Shown piece after piece: positions 6,954-12,640 of a DNA stretch of 14,382 nucleotides. Numbering within the stretch: the first letter of the stretch is position 1; each line of letters starts with the position of its first letter. The stretch is from contig JBBRXC010000029.1 in the NCBI GenBank assembly GCA_038248745.1, positions 1 through 14,382 of the forward strand. Direction: 5' to 3'. Position numbers and translations under genes: made by a program. Origin of the DNA: JAENWH01 sp038248745 (GTDB taxonomy: Bacteria; Bacillota; Clostridia; Peptostreptococcales; Anaerovoracaceae). The notes beneath the pieces are model-generated. The model was not told the DNA's origin, searched no databases, and was given only the letters and a program-made list of their open reading frames with translations.

Positions 6954-7027
6954 TTTTATTACCTCTTCACTTATTCTATTGGTATAGATATATCTAAGAT
7001 ATAATTTTTTTTTACTCTTGTGTCGTC

Positions 7028-7056
7028 ATTTTATATCATTTGCCATTGATTTGCAA
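7028..7056 (-). promoter_or_regulatory. Possible promoter of the lipoprotein gene
   Basis: TTGCAA (7056-7051), a 17-base spacer and TAAAAT (7033-7028), giving a leader of about 68 bases. Inside the leader an interrupted palindrome TATATC-TAA-GATATA (6989-7003) could be an operator. Both hexamers deviate from consensus. Confidence 0.42.
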
Positions 7057-7103
7057 ATAAGTATGCCTTCATTTATGCCCTCTTCACTGTCCGCTTATGC
7101 CTT

Positions 7104-7175
7104 GTGGCTAAAGCCACGCAAAAGAGTCAAGAAGACTCTTTTGTGGAAGGTTCGAGTCCTCTGTCTGTTGAATAT
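7104..7175 (+). other. tRNA-like fragment with two hairpins, mirror of tRNA-Leu
   Basis: On the plus strand a 5-bp hairpin (7104-7108 with 7113-7117) is followed by a perfect 10-bp hairpin, CAAAAGAGTC (7119-7128) with GACTCTTTTG (7134-7143). Next comes GTGGAAGGTTCGAGTC (7143-7158), which matches the variable-arm/T-arm stretch of the tRNA-Leu gene on the opposite strand apart from one extra G. It also carries CAAGAAGACTC in direct orientation (7128-7138), found again at 7229-7239 inside the tRNA. The T-stem pairing is imperfect and no full cloverleaf with matching acceptor arms can be drawn, so this is probably a rearranged tRNA remnant and not a working tRNA. It ends at the terminator at 7176-7219. 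Confidence 0.45.
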
Positions 7176-7219
7176 AAAAAGATAAAAGATAGGCGTTTAT
7201 GCCTATCTTTTATCTTTTT
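7176..7219. terminator. Strong bidirectional terminator between tRNA-Leu and mirror fragment
   Basis: A 19-bp perfect stem (7176-7194 with 7201-7219) has a 6-base loop; the outer pairs are A/T runs, giving a U tract in either direction. On the minus strand it begins right after the encoded CCA end of tRNA-Leu. On the plus strand it would end any transcript crossing the tRNA-like fragment. Confidence 0.9.
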
Positions 7220-7306
7220 TGGTGCAGCCAAGAAGACTCGAACTTCCACGCCCTTGCGAGCACACGGACCTGAACCGTGCGCGTCTGCCAATTCCGCCAT
7301 GACTGC
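7220..7306 (-). tRNA. tRNA-Leu (anticodon CAG)
   Basis: An 87-base class II tRNA with an encoded CCA end. The acceptor arms GCAGTCA (7306-7300) and TGGCTGC pair fully with one G-T. The D-loop region is GCGGAATTGGCAGACGC, the anticodon stem CACGG/CCGTG encloses loop TTCAGGT, giving anticodon CAG, a long variable arm (TGCTCGCAAGGGCG) is present as in leucine tRNAs, and the T-arm contains GTTCGAGTC. It decodes CUG. It is a solitary gene with a consensus promoter upstream and a strong terminator immediately downstream. Confidence 0.97.
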
Positions 7307-7336
7307 AAATTGTCTGGGAATTAACCCAACAGTAGG

Positions 7337-7365
7337 ATTATAACATAATCATTTTTTGCTGACAA
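7337..7365 (-). promoter_or_regulatory. Consensus promoter of tRNA-Leu
   Basis: TTGTCA (7365-7360), exactly 17 bases, then TATAAT (7342-7337). Transcription should start near 7330, about 24 bases before the mature tRNA 5' end. It lies only about 15 bases after the stop of the TudS-like gene, so upstream read-through could also supply the tRNA. Confidence 0.88.
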
Positions 7366-7379
7366 GTTAATAAATAGAC

Positions 7380-7961
7380 TTACCTGCAAACATTTTTTAT
7401 AAATATTTCATAATCAGATAGTATTTTTTCTATGTCCGCCGACTCATCATCAAGAGCTAGCCCATAAAATGGAGGTATCTTTAATCCTCTTTCCTCTATT
7501 TCTTTCTTCAGTTCCTCAATGTATACCCCAGATCCCTCTACAAGTGCATCGTTATAGTTTAAATCTACTGGACATCCACCCCAATTTTCATCCCAGCTGG
7601 TCAATGTCACACCACAGGTAGGTGAGCCGTCGCAGCTTAAAATTGCAACAGTCTCGTATCCGGCTTGAACATATGCCTCCATATAATCAACAATTTGTTT
7701 CGCAAGATCCCTACAAAATGAACGAAATGCTACATTATCATAAAGATTCTTTGTTGACCACCAACGCTGTATGCCTAAATATAAAGTCTCTGGGCATTGC
7801 ATCTGCATAACACCTAAATCATATTTTTGTAAGGTATCAAATACTTCCTTACACATTCCAGGATAACGAGCCAAGCCTTTCACTTTATTGTTCGCATTTA
7901 ATAAACAGCTAGATACGAAAATAATCTTTCCACTTCTTGCGTCTTCCATCCGATCTGTCAT
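7380..7961 (-). CDS. TudS-related (DUF523-like) putative desulfidase, CD3072-type
   Basis: A 193-residue protein related to the thiouracil desulfidase TudS, which uses a [4Fe-4S] cluster to remove sulfur from thiolated bases. The three cluster Cys of that family have clear counterparts: Cys19 in SSCLLN, Cys56 in QCPE (with the following Glu), and Cys116 in SPTCG. It resembles the clostridial CD3072 subgroup, whose substrate is not known to me. The start is set at ATG 7961, where AAGGAGG lies 8 bases upstream; a longer frame from a TTG at 7994 would run through that ribosome binding site and has none of its own. The gene is 93 bases downstream of the MFS transporter, same strand, with no clear terminator between, so it may be the last gene of that operon. 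A TATAAT-like element upstream could also give it its own transcript. Confidence 0.85.
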   Translation of the reverse strand: MTDRMEDARSGKIIFVSSCLLNANNKVKGLARYPGMCKEVFDTLQKYDLGVMQMQCPETLYLGIQRWWSTKNLYDNVAFRSFCRDLAKQIVDYMEAYVQAGYETVAILSCDGSPTCGVTLTSWDENWGGCPVDLNYNDALVEGSGVYIEELKKEIEERGLKIPPFYGLALDDESADIEKILSDYEIFIKNVCR

Positions 7962-8053
7962 TAGGTAGTCCTCCTTATTTATGCTTTTACTCAAATTAAA
8001 TATATGAATTAATATTATATCAAATAATAGACTCCATTTAAATCCTTTGCTCT

Positions 8054-9265
8054 TTATTTTTCCACTTTCTTTAGCCCTTTTCTGTAAAAAGCAAACATAA
8101 GCACAGTTGCCGTGAATGCCATAGCAGATCCATAATAAAAAGGTATTCTGTTATTCACATTGTCATAAAGGAATCCGGCAATTAGGCTGGCAGGAAGGAT
8201 TGTAATCCCGATTAGAAAGTTGTAGATGCCAAGTCCGGTTCCTCTTTTGTCTTTAGGAATCAAGTCTGCCACAAGCGCCTTCTGTACCCCGTCTGTTGCC
8301 GCGCTGTAAAGCCCATAAAACGCAAAGAGTAGCACTATTACAGTTATGCTTTTGGTCCTGCCAAATCCAAAATAAATGGCAGCATATAGCAGGTACCCGA
8401 AGATGATCAGTTTTTCTCTACCAATTTTATCCGACAGCATACCAGCAGGTATGGAAAAGAGTGCCGATACAGCATTAAATAACATATAAATAATAGGAAT
8501 AAATGCTGCCTCTAACCCCAGATCGCTGGCTTTTATCAGAAGCAGTGCATCCGTCGAGTTCCCTAAAGTGAAGATAAAAACTATTCCGAGAAAAGCATAA
8601 TATTTTTTTGGGAAATCCTTCCATGAAATTTTACCCAGTGGGGCACACTTCTCCCCTTTCACTTCCTTTACAAAGTATATGATTGAAATTAGACCCAATA
8701 TCCCTGGTATTCCAGCAATTAAAAAAACCATTCTGTAGTCTTTTGGGAATAGTAATAAAATTGCAGCTGCGAGAAGTGGTCCGATGATAGCGCCACTGTT
8801 ATCCATCGCTTTGTGAAATCCGAAACCCCTTCCTACTTTCCCTGCTTCTGAAGAAGCCGCTATCAGGCTGTCTCTTGGTGCAGTTCTGATTCCTTTACCC
8901 ACCCTTTCAGTAAACCTAACCATTAAGACCTGAAAAGGCGTACTTGTTATTGCAAACAAAGGAGAAAGAATCACCGTGAAGGCATATCCAACAATCATAA
9001 ATGGCTTGTTCTTTCTAATTTTGTCGCTCCACCAGCCTGACAATGCTTTGATGACTGAGGATGTGCTTTCTGCCACCCCTTCTATCAAAGAAATCTCTGT
9101 TTTCGAGGCACCCAATGACAAGAGAAATAGAGGCATTACAGCATAAATCATTTTTGTCATGGTATCCGTCAAAAAACTGGTAAGTCCAATAAAAAAAATG
9201 TTTTTATCAATGCCAAAAATTTTCTTCTTTACAGGGATCTTTTGATTTTGTAACTTTCTACTCAT
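8054..9265 (-). CDS. MFS transporter, substrate unknown
   Basis: A 403-residue major facilitator protein, the usual size for 12 membrane segments. The loop 2-3 motif is present as SGWWSDKIRKNKP and the matching motif of the second half as AGMLSDKIGREK. The segment RFTERVGKGIRTAPRDSLIA is characteristic of one subgroup of bacterial MFS proteins of uncertain substrate. Ser/Asp-rich N-terminal segment SFLTDTMTKMIYAVMPLFL is also typical of that subgroup. The N-terminus is basic and cytoplasmic. The ATG has GGTGGTGA about 7 bases upstream. It begins 54 bases after the Fe-S protein gene and precedes the TudS-like gene, all on one strand, so it probably moves a compound linked to those two proteins; that link is inferred from context only. 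Confidence 0.88.
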   Translation of the reverse strand: MSRKLQNQKIPVKKKIFGIDKNIFFIGLTSFLTDTMTKMIYAVMPLFLLSLGASKTEISLIEGVAESTSSVIKALSGWWSDKIRKNKPFMIVGYAFTVILSPLFAITSTPFQVLMVRFTERVGKGIRTAPRDSLIAASSEAGKVGRGFGFHKAMDNSGAIIGPLLAAAILLLFPKDYRMVFLIAGIPGILGLISIIYFVKEVKGEKCAPLGKISWKDFPKKYYAFLGIVFIFTLGNSTDALLLIKASDLGLEAAFIPIIYMLFNAVSALFSIPAGMLSDKIGREKLIIFGYLLYAAIYFGFGRTKSITVIVLLFAFYGLYSAATDGVQKALVADLIPKDKRGTGLGIYNFLIGITILPASLIAGFLYDNVNNRIPFYYGSAMAFTATVLMFAFYRKGLKKVEK

Positions 9266-9319
9266 ATTTTTTCACCACCGATTCCCGGTGCCCTCTTATT
9301 CATTTATCTGCTCAGCTCT

Positions 9320-9988
9320 TTAATGTCTGTCTATGTACTCCTGCAACTGTTGATGCCATTCTTCCGTATCATAAATCTGGGGCTCCGTGGTCTCTTCCAA
9401 CAGCAGATCCATCAGATGCCTTGGGGTTTTTCCGCCAATATGCATGGCTTTGATGCAGGAAACACAGTATACACAAACATCCTCGCAAGGCATTGATTCT
9501 GCTCGATTTTTCATTTTCTCATGGACAATTTCTATGGGAAGTGCTGGATAAAAATCATCTCCACAGCACTTTGAACGGGACCCGTGAAATTCCGTTTCTT
9601 CAATCTCTATATTCATTTTAATAAGCAGATTTCTCACAGCCTGGTGAACCTGTGGTTTCTCACGAACTGGACAGGCATCATGAACAGATACCTTCAACCC
9701 TTCATAGTCCGGAAACGCAAATGAATCCAGTTCATCAATCACTTCCCATAGGGAAACCGTGGTTATTCCCGGATATAAACTTCTAAATCGTTTGTCGCAG
9801 CCAGCACAAACATTGATAATCAGTGAATCCTGTTGGAGTTGGGGTTCATGGCGGCAGCAAATGTTATGAAGCGCTACTTCTCCATATTTTTCAATGCAAT
9901 GTTCGTTTAGAAATTTTAATATTTTATTTTCTGTTTCCGGTTTGTAAATGCTCAATGCACAGCCCGGATTAAAGTATGTTTTCGTCAA
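9320..9988 (-). CDS. CCG-domain Fe-S protein (HdrB-like cysteine-rich protein)
   Basis: A 222-residue soluble protein with two copies of the cysteine-rich CCG motif seen in heterodisulfide reductase subunit B, GlpC and LutA/LldE proteins. The first set is Cys10, Cys44-Cys45, Cys61 and Cys64; the second is Cys106, Cys141-Cys142-Gly, Cys175 and Cys178. In the family these Cys bind unusual non-cubane [4Fe-4S] clusters and act in thiol/disulfide or electron-transfer chemistry. There is no ferredoxin domain and no HdrA/C neighbour, so it is a stand-alone form. The start is TTG at 9988 with an AGAGGTG ribosome binding site 5-6 bases upstream; no ATG is suitably placed. It is first in a likely operon with an MFS transporter and a TudS-like Fe-S desulfidase homologue. 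Confidence 0.87.
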   Translation of the reverse strand: MTKTYFNPGCALSIYKPETENKILKFLNEHCIEKYGEVALHNICCRHEPQLQQDSLIINVCAGCDKRFRSLYPGITTVSLWEVIDELDSFAFPDYEGLKVSVHDACPVREKPQVHQAVRNLLIKMNIEIEETEFHGSRSKCCGDDFYPALPIEIVHEKMKNRAESMPCEDVCVYCVSCIKAMHIGGKTPRHLMDLLLEETTEPQIYDTEEWHQQLQEYIDRH

Positions 9989-10051
9989 ATCAGCACCTCT
10001 TGATTATTTTACCTATTTAGAAAGTTTCTTTATTATCTATAAATCTATATT

Positions 10052-10080
10052 ATTATATCACTTGTTCTCCTTCTATTTCA
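10052..10080 (-). promoter_or_regulatory. Probable promoter of the CCG-MFS-TudS operon
   Basis: A perfect TATAAT (10057-10052) is preceded by TGA (extended -10). The -35 is weak (TGAAAT at 17 bases). Transcription should start near 10045, giving a leader of about 55 bases before the TTG start. An 8-bp A/T hairpin (10080-10087 with 10092-10099) lies just upstream. Confidence 0.55.
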
Positions 10081-10119
10081 TGATTTTAAAAAAAATCATT
10101 TCAGGAAATTTATACATAT

Positions 10120-10150
10120 ATAATTTCATTCATTCATAATTTCATTCATT
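10120..10150. repeat. 15-bp direct repeat, two copies
   Basis: ATAATTTCATTCATT occurs at 10120-10134 and again at 10136-10150, one base apart. It is low-complexity and AT-rich. It lies between the divergent operon promoter and the GATAAC element region; no function can be assigned. Confidence 0.8.
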
Positions 10151-10183
10151 TTACTATACGCGTTTCAATCCATAAACTTTCTA

Positions 10184-10209
10184 GACTTGAGATTTCATAC
10201 TTTCAAGTC
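10184..10209. repeat. Inverted repeat GACTTGA/TCAAGTC
   Basis: Seven-base perfect arms (10184-10190 and 10203-10209) are separated by 12 bases, with CCAT and ATGG further out. It precedes the first GATAAC-type element. It could be an operator or a weak hairpin. Confidence 0.5.
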
Positions 10210-10215
10210 ATGGGG

Positions 10216-10501
10216 GTGAAAAAGGATAATTAGTTATCTTATATGCTATCTTTCGTTTCATTTACCCTGCATCATTGCCACCAGTTTCATATTTTAAGAG
10301 TTACAACGTGAAAAAGGATAACTATTTTCTTATTATTTTCATACTTTTGGTTCTAATTTTAATAATAGTATAATTTATTTACTATTAACTCCAATTTCTA
10401 TTGTTATTGCGGTAAAAGGTTATCCCTTTCTTTTCAATAGTGCTCTCGGGAGATAACCAGTTATCTTTTTCTTTAGAATAGAACTCTAAAGAGATAACTG
10501 G
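10216..10501. repeat. Cluster of GATAAC/GTTATC elements with a bulged hairpin
   Basis: The hexamer GATAAC or its complement occurs six times: 10233, 10317, 10419, 10452, 10460 and 10493. Two of them form the perfect interrupted palindrome AGATAAC-CA-GTTATCT (10451-10466), and one pairs with GATAAT to form GATAATTAGTTATC (10225-10238). GTGAAAAAGGATAA is a 14-bp direct repeat at 10216 and 10308. At the right end CCAGTTATCT (10457-10466) pairs with AGATAACTGG (10492-10501), and CTTTAGA (10471-10477) with TCTAAAG (10485-10491), giving a 17-bp hairpin with one 4-base bulge and a 7-base loop. The cluster abuts the 32-bp tandem array. Possible binding sites for a DNA-binding protein; function unknown. 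Confidence 0.75.
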
Positions 10502-10754
10502 CCAATCTCAAAGCCGACTCACGACCGATCCGGCCAATCACAAAGCCGAATCACGACCGATCTGCCAATCACAAAGCCGAATCACGACCGATCTGGCCAA
10601 TCACAAAGCCGAATCACGACCGATCTGGCCAATCACAAAGCCGAATCACGACCGATCTGCCAATCTCAAAGCCGACTCACGACCGATCCGGCCAATCTCA
10701 AAGCCAACTCACGACCGATCCTGCCAATCTCAAAGCCGACTCACGACCGATCCT
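10501..10754. repeat. Tandem array of eight 31-32 bp units
   Basis: Eight head-to-tail units start at 10501, 10533, 10564, 10596, 10628, 10659, 10691 and 10723; each begins GCCAATC and ends GACCGATC plus one or two bases. Two subtypes occur. Units 1, 6, 7 and 8 have TCTC in the first part and GACTC in the second (AACTC in unit 7), while units 2-5 have TCAC and GAATC. Units 2 and 5 are one base shorter. Within each unit AATCAC-like hexamers recur about 13 bases apart, so the unit itself looks internally duplicated. The block is far more GC-rich than its surroundings. There are no unique spacers and the period is not a multiple of three, so it is neither CRISPR nor coding. Confidence 0.97.
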
Positions 10755-11075
10755 GCCATCTCACAACAAGCTTTCTCCTATATTAAAAGAAAAAAGTCTG
10801 TTGCTGGTATTTTTTCTGCTGAATTGTTTTTCTGTGCCATATTCGGATTTTAATTCATGCATTAATTTATCTACATTTGCTTCTTTATAGCGCCTCTTTT
10901 TTCTCTATTTTCAAAAAACTTTAACTTAAATAATCGCCGATTCCGCCTATTTCGTGACTGAATATTTCGACTATTTTCCCGAAGCATGTATACATGAAAA
11001 AACGCTATTCTTTTTCTTGTGAAAGTGTTAACATTGAGATTGTCCGTATTATTTTAAACAGTAGTGGAGGGTAAA
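10755..11075. other. AT-rich leader region of the Rh channel gene, no convincing gene
   Basis: No gene, tRNA or riboswitch is recognisable here. A minus-strand frame of about 34 codons from an ATG near 10860 (MHELKSEYGTEKQFS at its start) has plausible composition but no ribosome binding site and a stop shortly before it, so it is at best a remnant. A perfect 12-bp palindrome CATGTATACATG lies at 10985-10996, about 80 bases before the Rh start codon, and could be an operator. I see no clear -35/-10 pair for the Rh gene. Confidence 0.5.
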
Positions 11076-12311
11076 ATGTCTAAAAAATCTATTAAGGAAA
11101 ATGGTGTCCAAAAAAATACAATACTTTATCTGGTTTTAATGGTAGTAATAGCGATCGTCGTATTATTGATGCTTTCACCAAATCAAACGGAAGCAGCTCA
11201 TATAGTTACAAACGGTTCATCAGCTAATTTAGGCAACATCTATGATTCGCTGAAATACGAAAAATCTATCCATATTTTAGCCATGCTTCTAGTCGGATTC
11301 GGATTTTTAATGGTCTTTGTTAGGAAACATGGGTTTAGTTCCATTACAGCAACTTTTTTGGTTGTCAGTGTAGCATTACCCCTATATATGCTGCTTAAGA
11401 GCTTTTTCTTCGGAGGCATAGAATCTTCATTAGTGAGTATAGATAATTTTATTCTGGCAGAATTCGCAGCAGCTAGTCTTCTAATTGCAATCGGTGCTCC
11501 CCTCGGGAAGCTTAAGATGGATCAGTATCTGATCATGGCAGCATTATTTATTCCTGCATACATGTTAAATGAATGGGTAATATTAGAAAGTGGTCTTTTC
11601 CAAGGATTTATAGATACAGGTGGTTCTGTTGTAATTCATGCATTTGGTGCTTACTTCGGGCTCGGCGTCGTAGCAAACACAATGGCCAAATTTGAAGATG
11701 GTCCCGATTCTGAAAACAATTCAGTCAGCAATCAGTTCAGTCTCATTGGGAGCATGGTATTATGGATCTTCTGGCCGTCCTTCACTAGTGCATTGGTAGC
11801 TCCTGAACAAGTTGTTGTCACTGCCATCAATACCGTATTTGCCCTTTGTGGTGCTACACTGGCTACTTACGTATTTACAAGAATACTAAGAGGGAAAATA
11901 GAAATAGAAGACATCGCAAATGCCAGTCTGGCGGGGGGTGTCGCCATAGGAAGTGTCTGTAATTTAACAACTCCTGGCCCAGCAATGCTGATTGGTGTTT
12001 TAGCTGGAACCCTCAGCACCTTTGGATATGCAGTAATTGCGCCAAAAATAGAAAAGCTGATAAAGGGTACGGACACCTGTGGTGTTCATAATTTACATGG
12101 TATGCCAGGGATTCTAGGTGGTCTTGCAGGCGTTTTCTTTTCAGGGAATATTGGTATCCAGTTAGGCGGTATATTAATCACTTTGATTATTGGATTTAGC
12201 TTTGGCAAGACATCAGGACTAATGATGAGATTGATGGAACAAAAAACTGTGCCTTTCAGTGATGAAGACGAATTTATTGTTGAAAGCGAGCCAGCTATTA
12301 ACCTATTATAA
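11076..12311 (+). CDS. Rh-type (Rhesus-like) ammonium/CO2 channel
   Basis: A 411-residue membrane protein of the Amt/Rh superfamily, clearly of the Rh branch. Hallmarks are SVVIHAFGAYFGLG with pore His188, NQFSLIGSMVLWIFWPSFTSA, NASLAGGVAIGS, and GTDTCGVHNLHGMPGILGG with the second pore His338. These twin His line the conduction path in family members of known structure. About 12 membrane segments are expected, the first at roughly residues 15-33, forming trimers in the cytoplasmic membrane. The start is ATG 11076 with GGAGG 5 bases upstream; an in-frame GTG at 11064 would lie inside that ribosome binding site. There is no glnK next to it, unlike typical amtB loci. It is a single-gene unit, closed by a long hairpin terminator and preceded by an unusual repeat-rich region. 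Confidence 0.93.
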   Translation: MSKKSIKENGVQKNTILYLVLMVVIAIVVLLMLSPNQTEAAHIVTNGSSANLGNIYDSLKYEKSIHILAMLLVGFGFLMVFVRKHGFSSITATFLVVSVALPLYMLLKSFFFGGIESSLVSIDNFILAEFAAASLLIAIGAPLGKLKMDQYLIMAALFIPAYMLNEWVILESGLFQGFIDTGGSVVIHAFGAYFGLGVVANTMAKFEDGPDSENNSVSNQFSLIGSMVLWIFWPSFTSALVAPEQVVVTAINTVFALCGATLATYVFTRILRGKIEIEDIANASLAGGVAIGSVCNLTTPGPAMLIGVLAGTLSTFGYAVIAPKIEKLIKGTDTCGVHNLHGMPGILGGLAGVFFSGNIGIQLGGILITLIIGFSFGKTSGLMMRLMEQKTVPFSDEDEFIVESEPAINLL

Positions 12312-12327
12312 TTAGATAGAAAATAAA

Positions 12328-12377
12328 GAAAAGAAAAGGGAAGCGACAAACATTTATATCGTTTCCCTTTTCTTTTC
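12328..12377 (+). terminator. Intrinsic terminator after the Rh gene
   Basis: A long stem (12328-12346 with 12359-12377) of 19 pairs including one G-T has a 12-base loop. The core is AAAAGGGAA with TTCCCTTTT, and the T-rich 3' arm supplies the U tract. It starts 17 bases after the stop and faces the convergent small-ORF gene, so it could serve both. Confidence 0.85.
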
Positions 12378-12409
12378 GCATATGATGCTAATTTAAATAG
12401 TAAAATATC

Positions 12410-12580
12410 TTAATAGACAATAACATAGTAAACCACATAAACCCAGCTGAAAATACCATGTATGATAGCCCATAAAATCGAGTGCCAACTTGTATAGGAT
12501 ATCACTATGGCGAGACATGAACCAAAAGTAATCCCTGTTTTAACCGTTTTTTCTACTGTAATAAATTTGTTTGTAGCCAT
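12410..12580 (-). CDS. Small membrane protein of 56 residues
   Basis: An unlisted short gene from ATG 12580 to TAA 12410. The protein opens MATNKFITVEKTVKTGITFG, then has a hydrophobic stretch with SCLAIVISY, and ends in an aromatic-rich membrane segment (about residues 32-56) with WHSILWAIIHGIFSWVYVVYY. Short proteins with this VEKTVKTGITFGS...HGIFSWVYV pattern occur, as far as I recall, as conserved hypotheticals in Firmicutes; the function is unknown to me. Two further in-frame ATGs (12586 and 12589) lie too close to the AAGGAGGAGG ribosome binding site (12590-12599); ATG 12580 has the best spacing, about 9 bases from its last GGAGG. A near-consensus promoter sits directly upstream. Together the strong promoter, ribosome binding site and clean frame make it a real gene. 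Confidence 0.85.
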   Translation of the reverse strand: MATNKFITVEKTVKTGITFGSCLAIVISYTSWHSILWAIIHGIFSWVYVVYYVIVY

Positions 12581-12610
12581 TTGCATCATCCTCCTCCTTA
12601 TTTTAACTTT

Positions 12611-12639
12611 ATTATATCATTGCTCCTAATCCCAATCAA
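12611..12639 (-). promoter_or_regulatory. Strong promoter of the 56-residue protein gene
   Basis: TTGATT (12639-12634), a 17-base spacer, then a perfect TATAAT (12616-12611) preceded by TGA (extended -10). It is squeezed into the 30 bases after the metallo-hydrolase stop codon, giving a leader of only about 25 bases. Confidence 0.85.
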
Positions 12640-12640
12640 G

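Noticed and set aside
7104..7343. 79-codon plus-strand reading frame
   Set aside because: It runs antisense through the whole tRNA-Leu gene and the terminator stem and has no ribosome binding site.
7962..7994. Longer TudS-like protein starting at TTG 7994
   Set aside because: The extension is read through the AAGGAGG ribosome binding site of the ATG at 7961 and has no site of its own.
9948..10139. Plus-strand frame of 63 codons across the divergent region
   Set aside because: It overlaps the start and promoter of the Fe-S protein gene, has no ribosome binding site and is of low complexity.
10162..10171. GTTTCAATCC, similar to one end of many CRISPR repeats
   Set aside because: It occurs once here, with no second copy at a spacer distance.
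10501..10754. CRISPR array
   Set aside because: The units are contiguous near-identical repeats with no unique spacers, the period is only 31-32 bp and no cas gene is present.
11064..11075. Rh channel start at GTG 11064
   Set aside because: The GTG lies within the GGAGGG ribosome binding site that serves ATG 11076.
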